Assembly (NCBI RefSeq): GCF_001632845.1
Contig: NZ_CP011994.1
Location: 1 to 64,000 of the forward strand
Length of the DNA: 64,000 nt
From: Ectothiorhodospira sp. BSL-9
Lineage (GTDB): Bacteria; Pseudomonadota; Gammaproteobacteria; Ectothiorhodospirales; Ectothiorhodospiraceae
Reading direction: 5' to 3'
Shown here: piece by piece, positions 15,395 to 27,233 of the stretch
Numbering within the stretch: the stretch's first letter is position 1
Layout: each line of letters begins with the position of its first letter
Notes under the pieces: model-generated
Told to the model about the DNA's origin: nothing
The model's input: only the letters and a program-made list of their open reading frames with translations
Databases searched by the model: none
Program-made: the position numbers and the translations under genes

Positions 15395-15431
15395 AAAAAA
15401 GGGGCGCCACGGCTTCCCACCGCGACGCCCC
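15395..15431 (-). terminator. intrinsic terminator after pucC
   Basis: On the minus strand a GC-rich hairpin (arms complementary to 15420-15431 and 15401-15412, 6 perfect outer pairs GGGGCG/CGCCCC with further inner pairs) is followed by six T. It begins 15 bases after the pucC stop. A textbook intrinsic terminator, separating pucC from the antenna genes. Confidence 0.85.
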
Positions 15432-15445
15432 TCACCCCATCGCCA

Positions 15446-16888
15446 TCAAGTGCTGGGGAAGTCCGGCATGCCGAAACGCGCATCCCCCGTACCGTGGCGC
15501 GGCCCGCCCTCTCGCAGCAGCGGAATCATGACCACCAATGCTGCCAGGAGGATGCCGATCTCCAGGTAATACACCGCCAGATAACCCGTCGCTGGCGATG
15601 CCAGGGTCTCCCCGAGCAGCCCACCGCCGGTGATAAGGCCCACAAGGTCGCGGATGATGCCTCCAAGGGCAATGGCTCCCCCAGCGGCCGTGGCCTGCAC
15701 CGCCCCCCATGCGCCCACGGCCATACCGCTTTGCTGGTCGCGTGCAAAGGCCATCATGGCCAGCAGGGTGGAGACAGCAAACAACCCCCCCCCAAAGCCG
15801 ATCAGGCCCGTGCCGAGGCGGAAGATCAGGGTGGACTGCAAGGGCACCGCCAGCACCACGATGATGAAGGCCACCACGCCGATGACGGCACCGATGGCGC
15901 CCACCCGGTAGGGGTCACCCCCACGGGTGAGCACGTAGCCAGCCAGGGAGAAGGCCATGAGCATCCCCATGGCCCACAGGGCCGTGAGCGTGGTGGTGGC
16001 AGCCACCGACATGCCCAGGATCTCGCCTCCATAGGGCTCGAGCAGGATGTCCTGCATGTTGAAGCCGGCGGTTCCCAGAGCAATCACCACCAGCAGTCGG
16101 CGCACGTGCCCCACGGAGGCGAGGGCACGCCAGGCTTCCATGAATGGCACCCCCGGCTCATGGCGGGCCTTGGCTCGATCCTGATCGATCGCTTCCTGTT
16201 TCCACAAGGCGAACAGGTTCACCACAATGGTGACCACGGCCACGCCCTGCAGCACCTCGATCAGGCGACCAGGGCTGTAATCGGTGAGCAGCCAGCCAAA
16301 TACACTCGAGGCCAGGACCATGCCCAAAAGCAGGATCACGTAGAGCAACGCCACCACACGGGGCCGCTGCTCAGGGGCCGCCAGATCCGTGGCCAGGGCC
16401 AGGCCAGCCGTCTGCGTGGTATGCAGGCCTGCCCCCACCAGCAGGAAAGCCAGGGCCGCCGCCATGGGGCCCAGAAAGGCCGGGCCGCTCCCGTCAGCGA
16501 GCACCAGCAAGGCAAACGGCATGATGGCGAGCCCCCCGAACTGCAGCATGGTGCCGAACCACAGATAGGGCACGCGTCGCCACCCGAAGGCAGATCGATG
16601 ATTGTCGGAACGGTGGCCCAACAGGGCTCTCAAGGGGGCAAACAGCAGTGGCAGGGAGACCATCAGGGCCACCAGCCAGGCGCCGACCCCCATTTCCACC
16701 ACCATGACCCGGTTCAGGGTACCGGTAAGCAGCACAATGGCCATACCCACCGATATCTGGAACAGCGCCAGACGCAACAGCCGCGGCAAGGGCAGTTCCT
16801 TGGTGGCCGCATCGGCGAACGGCAGGATCGAGGGACCCAGCCGCTTGAGGATGCCCATGAAGGCGCTCGAGGCCTTTCTATCCTTCAT
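15446..16888 (-). CDS. pucC: PucC/LhaA-family light-harvesting complex assembly protein (MFS fold)
   Basis: Inner-membrane protein of the major-facilitator BCH2/PucC group, needed for assembly of light-harvesting complexes, perhaps by delivering bacteriochlorophyll. The 480-residue product has about 12 hydrophobic segments, and after the N-terminal LPLPRLLRLALFQISVGMAI the family stretch TGTLNRVMVVEMGVGAWLVA followed by LRALLGHRSDNHRSAFGWRR. It starts 48 bases after the bchL stop on the same strand, suggesting cotranscription, and is followed by a strong terminator. Whether it serves LH1 (LhaA) or LH2 (PucC) cannot be told from sequence alone; the neighbouring antenna genes favour PucC. Confidence 0.9.
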   Translation of the reverse strand: MKDRKASSAFMGILKRLGPSILPFADAATKELPLPRLLRLALFQISVGMAIVLLTGTLNRVMVVEMGVGAWLVALMVSLPLLFAPLRALLGHRSDNHRSAFGWRRVPYLWFGTMLQFGGLAIMPFALLVLADGSGPAFLGPMAAALAFLLVGAGLHTTQTAGLALATDLAAPEQRPRVVALLYVILLLGMVLASSVFGWLLTDYSPGRLIEVLQGVAVVTIVVNLFALWKQEAIDQDRAKARHEPGVPFMEAWRALASVGHVRRLLVVIALGTAGFNMQDILLEPYGGEILGMSVAATTTLTALWAMGMLMAFSLAGYVLTRGGDPYRVGAIGAVIGVVAFIIVVLAVPLQSTLIFRLGTGLIGFGGGLFAVSTLLAMMAFARDQQSGMAVGAWGAVQATAAGGAIALGGIIRDLVGLITGGGLLGETLASPATGYLAVYYLEIGILLAALVVMIPLLREGGPRHGTGDARFGMPDFPST

Positions 16889-16936
16889 CGCTGATTACTC
16901 CCAATGGTCTGGTGCATGCGATTCCTCCGGCGATCA

Positions 16937-17857
<921 letters not shown>

Positions 17858-18064
17858 TCAGGACGGTCTAGGGTTCTTCACACGCGCCGGGGGCGGACCC
17901 CTGGCTTCTCGGCGTCCGGGCCCGTTCATGGGGGATGCTCAGGCTTCCAGCAGATGATTGGCCGCCCGGGCCGAGGTGAGGGAATGGATCGCGGCCAAGC
18001 GCCGGAGGTTAGCGTGCGGCATCCGCAAAAACAAGCGCACGCGCCCCCGGCGGGCTCGCTGAAA

Positions 18065-18463
18065 TCAGCCGCCGAGTTTACGGTGAAACCAGAGGTTGCG
18101 GGCTTCGTTGACCACCAGCCAGATGATCCCGCCCCACACCATGAGGTCGGCCACATAGTAGATCAGTGCGCGTCCGTCGCCTTCCTGCCCAACCCAGGCC
18201 TTCATGCCCATGCCCAGGGTGAGGCCGCCGAAGAAGAGCAATACCGACATCACGCGATGACGCGCCACACGGTCAGTAAAGGCCATGTACTCCTGCTCGC
18301 CCCGCACCCACTCCTCGTCCACATCCTGCTCGTACTCCATACCCGGCTCCTGTTCCCTGACCTCCATGTGCTCCTGAGCCGCGATGGGTGCCCCACAGCC
18401 TGGACAGGTGGGGGCCTTGTCCGATACTTCCCGGCCGCATTCGGGACATTCAATTAACGCCAT
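18065..18463 (-). CDS. zinc-ribbon membrane protein of unknown function
   Basis: 132 residues. The N-terminus is a zinc ribbon with two CxxC pairs (IECPECGREV and APTCPGCGAP). An acidic linker (residues about 35-60) follows, then two hydrophobic segments (VMSVLLFFGGLTLGMGM; ALIYYVADLMVWGGIIWLVV) and a basic tail (RNLWFHRKLGG). I do not recognise a named family. It lies 231 bases upstream of bchL on the same strand, but the gap makes cotranscription uncertain. The 17834-18064 gap shows no clear feature. Confidence 0.75.
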   Translation of the reverse strand: MALIECPECGREVSDKAPTCPGCGAPIAAQEHMEVREQEPGMEYEQDVDEEWVRGEQEYMAFTDRVARHRVMSVLLFFGGLTLGMGMKAWVGQEGDGRALIYYVADLMVWGGIIWLVVNEARNLWFHRKLGG

Positions 18464-18638
18464 TGGTCATCCCCTTGTAAATTGAAGCGCAAATCGGGCC
18501 CCTTGCCGCCCGGGCCTGCCATGTCCCGCGTCTGATCCGGTTTGGGCCCATCACCCCGCGCATGATACAAGGCGATCAACACCGGGTGAATACTTACTCC
18601 CGGGAAGTTCATCCACGACGGCACAAGCCGCCGTTCCC

Positions 18639-21269
18639 ATGATCCAGGGCAAGTTCATGACACACGAAGCCGAGGTTACACGCGTCTCCACCGGGCTGCC
18701 AGGCCTGGACGAAGTGATCGACTGTCTGCGCATCGGCGACAACGTGGTCTGGCGCGTGGACCATGTGGATGATTATCAACGCTTCATCGACAGCTTTGTG
18801 CAGGCAGCCGTGGCAAGGAATCGAAGCATCATCTACCTGCGTTTCGGTCACCACCCCCCGCTCGTGGAGGCCAGCCCCAACGTGCGGGTGGTCCATCTGG
18901 ATGCCTTGAGTGGCTTCGAGGCCTTCACCGAACATGTCTACCGCCTGATCACCGACCATGGGCGCGGGGCCTTCTACGTATTCGACTGCCTCTCCGACCT
19001 GCTGGAGGACTGGGCCACCGACCTGATGGTGGGCAATCTGTTCCGGGTGGTCTGCCCCTATCTGTTCGAGCTGGATACCGTGGCCTATTTCGGTCTGCTC
19101 AACGATCGCCACTCTCACACCACAGTGGCACGCATCCGCGAGACCACCCAGGTGCTCATGGACATGCGCCGCACCGCAAGCGAATGCCATGTGCAACCGG
19201 TGAAGGTCTGGCGGCGCCAGTCTCCCACCATGTTCCTGCCTCACCGTCATCGGGGACACCGGTTCGAACCGGTGATCGACAGCAGCGATGCCACCCGCGT
19301 GCAAACGGCCCTGCAACCTGATCACAGCCAGGGCCCGCAACGCCAGCTGGACTACTGGGACACCCTGTTCCTGGAGGCCGCCCGGCAGCTTGAACGGCCG
19401 GATGACGAGGAAGGCCAGGCCGCCCAGGTGGAACGCCTCTGCCGGGTGCTACTGGGGCGGGATGAACGCATCCTGGGGCTGGCGCGGCGATTCTTCCGCC
19501 TCGAGGACCTGATGGCCATTCGCGCCCGGGTGATCGGTAGCGGCTACATCGGCGGCAAGGCGGCTGGCATGCTGCTGGCCCGGCGCATCCTGCTGGACAC
19601 GGATACGGCCACCTGGGAGGAGCATCTGGAGCCCCATGATTCATTCTTTCTGGGCACCGATGTGTACTACTCCTTCCTGGTACACAACGGCCTGTGGCCG
19701 CTGCTCATGCGCCAGCACGAACCCGAGGGTTATTACAGCGAGGGTCGCGAGCTGCACGCGCGCATGCTCAAGGGCGAACTGCCCGAGGAAACCCGCCTGG
19801 AACTGGCCCGGATGCTGGATTATTTCGGCCAGTATCCCATCCTGGTCCGCTCCAGTAGCCTGCTGGAGGACGGCTTTGGCAACGCCTTCGCAGGCAAGTA
19901 TGACAGCGTCTTCCTGGTGAACCAGGGCGCCCCCGAGGAGCGACTGGCGCGGCTGGAGGAGGCCATCCGCCAGGTCTTCGCCAGTACCATGGGCGAAGAC
20001 GCCCTGGTGTATCGCCAGCAGCGTGGCCTGGACGGCATGGAGGAACCCATGGCCCTGCTGCTGCAGCGGGTGAACGGTCGCTATCACGGTCGTCATTACC
20101 TGCCCGATGCGGCCGGGGTGGGCGTGTCGCGCAATATCTTCACCTGGGATCCCCAGATGGATCCCGCCGCCGGCATGGCACGACTGGTGGTGGGCCTGGG
20201 CACGCGGGCCGTGGATCGCAATGATGACGACCACGCCTGTGTTGTCCCATTGGATCAGCCGGAGAAGCGCCCGTTTCGGGATGACGAGGATGCCATGCGC
20301 TTCTCCCAGCACCAGGCCGACACCCTGGATGTAACCGACAACGTCCTGACCAGTGTTCCCTTGCGCCAGTTGGCATCACTGGATGCGGATATGGAACGCA
20401 TCCTGGGCTGGTGTGGAGAGCAGGATCGCGAGGCTGTACGGCGGGCCCGGGACCACGGACTGACTCCCCCTTGGCGGATCAGTTTTGCCCCGCTTCTCTC
20501 TCGAACCCGTTTCGTGCCACTGATGCAGCAGCTACTGGGAACGCTGGAAGCCACCTATGAGTATCCGGTGGACGTGGAATTCACGGTACACATCGGCCTT
20601 GAGGGTCAACCCTCGTTCAATCTGGTGCAGTGTCGCCCCCTTCAGACCCTGGGGCAAAACCGGCCCGTGACGGTGCCGGAAGCAGTGTCGAGTGACCGAT
20701 TACTGCTGGCAACCCAGGGGCATTTCATGGGCGGCAGCATGGATCAGCCCATTCACCGGGTGATCCGCGTGGACGGCGGGCGTTACAGTGCCCTGACCTC
20801 GCACCAGAAATTCGCCGTGGCCCGCCTGGTGGGTCAGATCAACCGGGCCATGAAGAACCGGGATGACTGCCCTACCCTGTTGATCGGTCCAGGGCGCTGG
20901 GGCACCAGCACGCCTGAGCTGGGCGTGCCCATCCGGTTCGCGGACATCAGCCGCATGGCGGTCCTCATGGAGGTGGCGGAGCTGGGCGGCGGCGTGGTGC
21001 CGGACCTGTCCTATGGTTCGCATTTCTTCCAGGATCTGGTGGAATCACGCATCGCCTACGTGGCCGTGCGCCCTCACGACCGGCACACTGACTACCGCCC
21101 CGAGTGGCTGAATCGCGCGCCACGGGAGGTGATCGATGAAGATGTGCTGGATGGCCTGGATGCCGACGTACTAAGCGCCGTCACGGTGCACGACGTGACC
21201 GGGGTTGGCCTGAGGCTGTTGGCCGACGTGGTGAGTCAGCGGCTGGTGTGTTATCAGGAAGGCAAATGA
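18639..21269 (+). CDS. PEP/pyruvate-binding (PPDK N-terminal) domain protein with RecA-like front
   Basis: 876 residues (start at 18639, or 18657 if the second Met is used; no strong ribosome site for either). Residues about 1-190 resemble a KaiC/RecA fold (TRVSTGLPGLDEVIDCLRIG; AFYVFDCLSDLLEDW), but the place of the Walker A loop reads NVVWRVDHVD, so there is no P-loop. Residues about 285-690 match the ATP-grasp domain of PEP synthase and pyruvate phosphate dikinase (SGYIGGKAAGMLLARRIL; ILVRSSSLLEDGFGNAFAGK; VGVSRNIFTWDPQ). The phosphohistidine domain is not evident; the C-terminus instead has PDLSYGSHFFQDLVESRIAY. Known only as an uncharacterised family; a phosphotransfer role is speculation. 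Confidence 0.75.
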   Translation: MIQGKFMTHEAEVTRVSTGLPGLDEVIDCLRIGDNVVWRVDHVDDYQRFIDSFVQAAVARNRSIIYLRFGHHPPLVEASPNVRVVHLDALSGFEAFTEHVYRLITDHGRGAFYVFDCLSDLLEDWATDLMVGNLFRVVCPYLFELDTVAYFGLLNDRHSHTTVARIRETTQVLMDMRRTASECHVQPVKVWRRQSPTMFLPHRHRGHRFEPVIDSSDATRVQTALQPDHSQGPQRQLDYWDTLFLEAARQLERPDDEEGQAAQVERLCRVLLGRDERILGLARRFFRLEDLMAIRARVIGSGYIGGKAAGMLLARRILLDTDTATWEEHLEPHDSFFLGTDVYYSFLVHNGLWPLLMRQHEPEGYYSEGRELHARMLKGELPEETRLELARMLDYFGQYPILVRSSSLLEDGFGNAFAGKYDSVFLVNQGAPEERLARLEEAIRQVFASTMGEDALVYRQQRGLDGMEEPMALLLQRVNGRYHGRHYLPDAAGVGVSRNIFTWDPQMDPAAGMARLVVGLGTRAVDRNDDDHACVVPLDQPEKRPFRDDEDAMRFSQHQADTLDVTDNVLTSVPLRQLASLDADMERILGWCGEQDREAVRRARDHGLTPPWRISFAPLLSRTRFVPLMQQLLGTLEATYEYPVDVEFTVHIGLEGQPSFNLVQCRPLQTLGQNRPVTVPEAVSSDRLLLATQGHFMGGSMDQPIHRVIRVDGGRYSALTSHQKFAVARLVGQINRAMKNRDDCPTLLIGPGRWGTSTPELGVPIRFADISRMAVLMEVAELGGGVVPDLSYGSHFFQDLVESRIAYVAVRPHDRHTDYRPEWLNRAPREVIDEDVLDGLDADVLSAVTVHDVTGVGLRLLADVVSQRLVCYQEGK

Positions 21270-21271
21270 GA

Positions 21272-21312
21272 GCCCCTCTCCCGCTTGCGGGAGAGGGGTT
21301 GGGGTGAGGGGC
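21272..21312 (+). repeat. palindromic repeat R1, site a
   Basis: GCCCCTCTCCCGCTTGCGGG followed by AGAGGGGTTGGGGTGAGGGGC: a perfect stem around CTTG and a G-rich tail. It lies between the convergent PEP-domain gene and gdhA and can act as a bidirectional terminator. Similar copies at 37.3, 47.1, 51.5, 53.9 and 58.8 kb. Confidence 0.8.
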
Positions 21313-21329
21313 CGGCGTGCCCCAGGGCG

Positions 21330-22709
<1,380 letters not shown>

Positions 22710-22785
22710 TTAAGCGGGGTATTGTAACCTTTCCCACAATTCGTTGGGTAATCCCGGTCAGACCTTGAAGCACCCCTGGCCCGCC

Positions 22786-25700
22786 CTATGAATCCGGGGC
22801 GGCGAGAAATTCCACGCGGTTGCGACCTGAAGACTTGGCCTGATACAGGGCCTTGTCGGCCCGCTGCAGGGCATCGTCCGGCGACATGTCCGTGGAGCAT
22901 AACGGGGTCAGACCGATACTCACCGTGACCGGAATGCTCAGTCCATGGACTTTCACCGGCACCTGTTCCACCCGCGCACGCAGACGCTCAGCCAGATGCA
23001 GGGCCGCCTCGATGGCGGTATCCGGCAAGAGCACGGAAAACTCTTCCCCCCCTACCCTGCCCGGGGTGTCCGTCTTGCGCAGGCAGTCGCGCATCAGGTG
23101 GGCAAAATGCCGCAGTACCGCGTCACCCGCGGAGTGACCGTAATTATCGTTCACGGCCTTGAAGTGATCCAGATCCAGCATCATCACCACTGCCCGGTGG
23201 CCATTACGCTCCAGGCGGGCGATCTCCTCGGTGACACGAGAGAGAAAGTGCCGACGATTGGCCAGACCCGTGAGGTAGTCCGTGGTGGCCATTTCCCGGA
23301 GTTCCTGCTCCATGCGCTTGCGTTCGCTGATGTCCGTGACAGTACCCACCATGCGCAGGGGCTTGCCACCCTCATCCCGTCGCACCACCAGCCCCCGGGA
23401 CAGGATCCACTTCCAGCCACCGCGGCTATCGCGCACCCGGTGCTCGCAGACAAAGTTGGGTATGCGGCCATCCAGATGCGCCCAGAGATGCTCGTTGAGA
23501 TGATCAACATCATCGGGGTGCACCCGCGCCAGCCACTGCTCGTAATTGGGCATGGCACCCCCATCGTCGATACCCACGATTTCCTTGCACCGATGGGACA
23601 GGATGGCCTCGTCGGTGTCCGGATTCCAGTCCCAGACACCATCCCCGGCCCCTTCCAGGGCAAAACGCCAGCGTTCCGCACTCTCCTTCAAGGCCTCGGC
23701 ATCCCGCGTGCGCTCGATGGCAATGGCCGCCAGATTGGCCTTTTCCTGAATCAAATGAATATCGCGTGCGCTGGGGCTGTGGATGTGTTCATGGTAAACG
23801 GCAAACGTCCCGAGCACCTGCCCGCGGGCCGACAGGATCGGTGCCGACCAGCAGGAGGCCAGGCCAGCCTCCTGGGCAACGGTCTTGCCCGGAGCCCAAC
23901 GCGGATCCGTCTGGATATCCTCCGAGATCACCACCTTGCCGGTGGCCGCCGCATGACCGCAACTACCGACATTTTCCTGGATGGGCGTGCCGTTGACAGC
24001 GCGAGTGAAAAAGGCCGGCAGGCTCGGCGCAGAGCCCACTACCAAGGCACGATGGGCGTCGTCCGCCAGCATGATGCTGCAGCGCATGTCCGGACATTCC
24101 AGCTCCAGCTCCTTGGCCAGTACATCCAGGATGATCTGCAACTGTGCCCCCTGGGCCAGCAGTGAGAGCACATGGCTACGGGAGGCCTCCCGTTGCTCTT
24201 GCTGTTTTCGAGGGGTGATATCTGTCAGCACACCCTCGAAGACCAGAGGTTCACCCTTCTCGCTGTATTCCGCACGGTTGAAATCCTCGATCCAAATAAT
24301 GTCGCCGGTCCCCGTGACCAAGCGGTACTCCTGGCGATAGCGCGGGCGTCTCAGGCGCACATGCTCCACCACCTCTGCCTGTACCCGGGCCCGATCATCG
24401 GGGTGTATGACATTCACAAACAGGGTACGACCAGAGACCAGCTCCACCGCGGACAGCCCCCAACGGGCCACGTTGCTGGAGATATACTCCACCGGCCAAC
24501 CGGGCTCTGGCGCCCAGCGACACAGCACCACCGGGCTGGATTCAACCACCTTATTGGCCATTTCCAGGGCCTCCATGGCAGTGAGCCTGTCCAGGGCCAC
24601 GGAAAGATCCTCGACCATCTCCACCAGGAGCGTCTCCACGGAGGGGATGAAGAAACCATGCTCGTCGGAAAAAAGGTTCACCGTACCGGTGACGGCTCCC
24701 CGCCCCCCAATGGCAAAGCGGGCCAGGGAACGTCGGCCAGCCCGGGCTGCTGAACGGGAACCCGGCACCCCCTCATCCGGACGGAGTTCATTGAGCACCA
24801 GTCGCTCGCCGTCATTCACCATCGGGTCCTTCTGCCATTCCCTGGAGCTGTGGAACGGATCCACGTCGCCCACATCCTCGCCGGCACGAACAAAAACCCG
24901 CAAGTTGCGGGTATCCGACAGGTCCCACACCCCGATCCAGCAGGCACTGAACCCACCCACCTCAACGCTGATGCGGCAGACCTCCTGCAACAGGGGTTTG
25001 AGGCCACGACTGCGAACGATGGCCTGATTGACCCGGCTGATCATGGTGTGCAGGTGCTTTTCCCGGCGGGTTTCACGGGCCACCTGCTGGACCTGCGTGA
25101 GATCCCGCAAGGTGACGATGCAGCATCGCAGGCCGCCCCTGGCATCGCGCACTGCACGTAGATGGATACCCGCATACACCACATGGCCATCCCGATGCAG
25201 GAAGCGCTTTTCTCCCGCATGGGCCTCCGCCCCGCCCGTGCACAATTTCTGGAAGGTCTGCCGGTCAAACGCGGGATCCGATGGATCGGAGATCTCCTCC
25301 CATGACCGCTCAAGCAGCGCGCTGCGCTCGTAACCCAGGATTTCGCATAACCGGTCGTTCACCTCGCGCCAGCGGAGATCCACCGGGTCCAGGATGGCCA
25401 TGCCCATCACGTGCAGGTCATAAAAATGCCGCAGCAGACCGTTGGTCTGGGAATCCAGGGGGCGGTTGCGCAGGCGTTCTGCGAGCAAAAACACGAACCG
25501 GTACGGTTCGCCGTCGCCCCCGGGCTCACATGCCACTTGCAGATCTACCCGGAAACTGCGGCCGGCAGTGTCCACACAGGCCACATCCTGGGCGAGAGAA
25601 GCCCCGTGTTCCGTAGCCTCAAGGAAGAGATTCTCGAATAATTCGGGCTCGCCAGGGGCCACCAGTTCCCTCAGGTGCAGACGTCCTCGCATCCCCTGAC

Positions 25701-25866
25701 CGGGGCGCTCATTGAGCCGCAGCAGGCTCCCGGCCATGTCGTTGAGATCCAGGATGATCCCGTTACGATCCGAGTGAATGGTGGCAAGCGGCACCCCGGG
25801 TGTGAAAGGCGCAGCTCCCACGCCCGGGGCATCCACCAACCACGGTGTTGTCCTATCCTGTGACAT
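22786..25866 (-). CDS. PAS/GAF sensor diguanylate cyclase
   Basis: Makes cyclic di-GMP in response to cytoplasmic signals; no membrane segment is evident. About 1026 residues from MSQDRTTPWL at 25866 (an in-frame start at 25959 is possible). Order: PAS (ATIHSDRNGIILDLNDMAGS), PAS (MGMAILDPVDLRWREVNDRL), GAF, PAS (YISSNVARWGLSAVELV), GAF (MRCSIMLADDAHRALVVGSA), PAS (GVWDWNPDTDEAILSHRCKE) and GGDEF. The GGDEF domain has the active motif VGGEEF and the inhibitory-site RKTD five residues before it, so it should be active with product feedback. No EAL domain. The YcgR receptor at 5.7 kb is a possible target. Confidence 0.92.
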   Translation of the reverse strand: MSQDRTTPWLVDAPGVGAAPFTPGVPLATIHSDRNGIILDLNDMAGSLLRLNERPGQGMRGRLHLRELVAPGEPELFENLFLEATEHGASLAQDVACVDTAGRSFRVDLQVACEPGGDGEPYRFVFLLAERLRNRPLDSQTNGLLRHFYDLHVMGMAILDPVDLRWREVNDRLCEILGYERSALLERSWEEISDPSDPAFDRQTFQKLCTGGAEAHAGEKRFLHRDGHVVYAGIHLRAVRDARGGLRCCIVTLRDLTQVQQVARETRREKHLHTMISRVNQAIVRSRGLKPLLQEVCRISVEVGGFSACWIGVWDLSDTRNLRVFVRAGEDVGDVDPFHSSREWQKDPMVNDGERLVLNELRPDEGVPGSRSAARAGRRSLARFAIGGRGAVTGTVNLFSDEHGFFIPSVETLLVEMVEDLSVALDRLTAMEALEMANKVVESSPVVLCRWAPEPGWPVEYISSNVARWGLSAVELVSGRTLFVNVIHPDDRARVQAEVVEHVRLRRPRYRQEYRLVTGTGDIIWIEDFNRAEYSEKGEPLVFEGVLTDITPRKQQEQREASRSHVLSLLAQGAQLQIILDVLAKELELECPDMRCSIMLADDAHRALVVGSAPSLPAFFTRAVNGTPIQENVGSCGHAAATGKVVISEDIQTDPRWAPGKTVAQEAGLASCWSAPILSARGQVLGTFAVYHEHIHSPSARDIHLIQEKANLAAIAIERTRDAEALKESAERWRFALEGAGDGVWDWNPDTDEAILSHRCKEIVGIDDGGAMPNYEQWLARVHPDDVDHLNEHLWAHLDGRIPNFVCEHRVRDSRGGWKWILSRGLVVRRDEGGKPLRMVGTVTDISERKRMEQELREMATTDYLTGLANRRHFLSRVTEEIARLERNGHRAVVMMLDLDHFKAVNDNYGHSAGDAVLRHFAHLMRDCLRKTDTPGRVGGEEFSVLLPDTAIEAALHLAERLRARVEQVPVKVHGLSIPVTVSIGLTPLCSTDMSPDDALQRADKALYQAKSSGRNRVEFLAAPDS

Positions 25867-26015
25867 TAAGACCCGCCCGGCCTTGACAAGGGGACGACCC
25901 CCTTCGTCATTCGACCATAGCATCGCTGCAATGTCCCTGAGGAGATCTGAGACCATCATCCAGATGACCGGAATGATTACAGGGCGTCAATGGTTTGTAG
26001 CCGCCACACAAAGTC

Positions 26016-26999
26016 TTACTCGCCTCCCCTCACCGCCCGAAGGCTGCGGCCCTCATCGGCTTCCAGTACCAGGGCTCCATCTTCATCAAAATGGTGTTGC
26101 CGCACCGACTCCAGTAACTGCATGAAGGAAATTTCCTGCTCCATGAGAGGCTCAGAGCAGGCCATTCGGGTACTGGCCAAGGGACCCACCTCCATGGTTT
26201 CCCCAGTCAGCTGATAAGAGCCCATATAGCGATTGCAGGAAGCGAGCCCCGCCAACCGCTCACCGGGCAGGAAAGCGAGCGTGGCGCTTGAGTCTTCCAG
26301 CAGGGGCGCGTCATCCATGCTCACCACCTGCCACTCATCACCCACGAGCAGATCATGCGGGTCACCCCCGCACCCTTTCACCTCGGTGTCGCCCCAGGTA
26401 AGGCTGACCTGATCCGGATAGCTCATGCCACTCATGCTATCCCGGCAAAGCCCTGACTCGATGCGAATCTCCAGGGAGCCTTCATCCGTGGGGGCCGCGT
26501 AGAGCACGCCTGAATCATCCCTGACGGCTTCGGGGGTGGCCAGGGTGAGTTCCCGCTGGCCATAGTCCATGGAGATCTCCAGCGTGTCCGGTCCGATCTG
26601 CACCAGCCAGCCGGGCTCATTGCCCTGGGCGCGATAGGTCGGTGCCTGGGCCATCTGGCAGTCCAGCCGTGTTTCATCATCCAGCGTGAGTACAGCCTCA
26701 TCTCCCCGGTTCCAGAAGGAGACGGTATCGCCATTCACCGTGCCCGCGTAAAGGGCACCAGAGGCAGCGGGCTCGGCTTGAAAGTGGTGAACATGGTTAT
26801 CCATGACCAGCTCGAGGGTTTCCCCCCTGAGGCGAGTGATCACGGGTATGCCTCCGCAATCCCAGAGCACACTGCCAAGCCGGGCCGGGTCCGGGTCCAT
26901 GCTGCCCCCGGCCAGCGCGGCGCGATCTTCTTCTGAGCTACAGCCCACCAGGGCCAAAAGGGATGTGGCGGCAACGCCGACCAGGAACTGCTTGTTCAT
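26016..26999 (-). CDS. lipoprotein with MliC-like, COG3650-like and META domains
   Basis: 327 residues starting MNKQFLVGVAATSLLALVGC, a lipobox (LVGC) signal; position +2 is Ser, so outer-membrane sorting is expected. Residues about 55-135 match the lysozyme-inhibitor MliC pattern (AASGALYAGTVNGDTVSFWN then RGDEAVLTLDD). Residues about 140-230 have the YRAQGNEPGWLVQIG, CRDSMSGMSYP and VKGCGG signature of a conserved envelope domain. Residues about 232-327 are a META/HslJ-like domain (WQVVSMDDAP, LAGLASCNRYMGSYQ, ACSEPLMEQEISFM). A role in envelope protection or lysozyme resistance is inferred. The longer upstream frame has no signal peptide. Confidence 0.82.
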   Translation of the reverse strand: MNKQFLVGVAATSLLALVGCSSEEDRAALAGGSMDPDPARLGSVLWDCGGIPVITRLRGETLELVMDNHVHHFQAEPAASGALYAGTVNGDTVSFWNRGDEAVLTLDDETRLDCQMAQAPTYRAQGNEPGWLVQIGPDTLEISMDYGQRELTLATPEAVRDDSGVLYAAPTDEGSLEIRIESGLCRDSMSGMSYPDQVSLTWGDTEVKGCGGDPHDLLVGDEWQVVSMDDAPLLEDSSATLAFLPGERLAGLASCNRYMGSYQLTGETMEVGPLASTRMACSEPLMEQEISFMQLLESVRQHHFDEDGALVLEADEGRSLRAVRGGE

Positions 27000-27142
27000 T
27001 GAGATGCTCCATCCAGGGCAATAGCTTCCTATCATACTCGGTGAGCGAGGGAAGCCAATGGGAATGCGGTCACGCGATGGAGGATACAGAACGAAAAAGG
27101 CCCGGATGCCATTGCTGGTCATCCGGGCCTTGATCTTGAAGA

Positions 27143-27218
27143 TGGCGTCCCCACGGGGATTCGAACCCCGGTCGCCGCCGTGAAAGGGCGGTGTCCTAGG
27201 CCTCTAGACGATGGGGAC
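27143..27218 (-). tRNA. tRNA-Glu (TTC anticodon)
   Basis: The minus strand reads GTCCCCATCGTCTAGAGGCC at the 5' end, anticodon loop CTTTCAC with TTC, T arm with GGTTCGAATCC and encoded CCA. The acceptor arms GTCCCC/GGGGAC pair fully. It is 76 bases with CCA and lies near gltX, whose product charges it. Confidence 0.97.
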
Positions 27219-27233
27219 TAGAGAAAGCGGGCA

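Noticed and set aside
15494-16894. 466-codon plus-strand open frame
   Set aside because: Antisense shadow of pucC; His/Gln/Gly-rich sequence with no fold signature.
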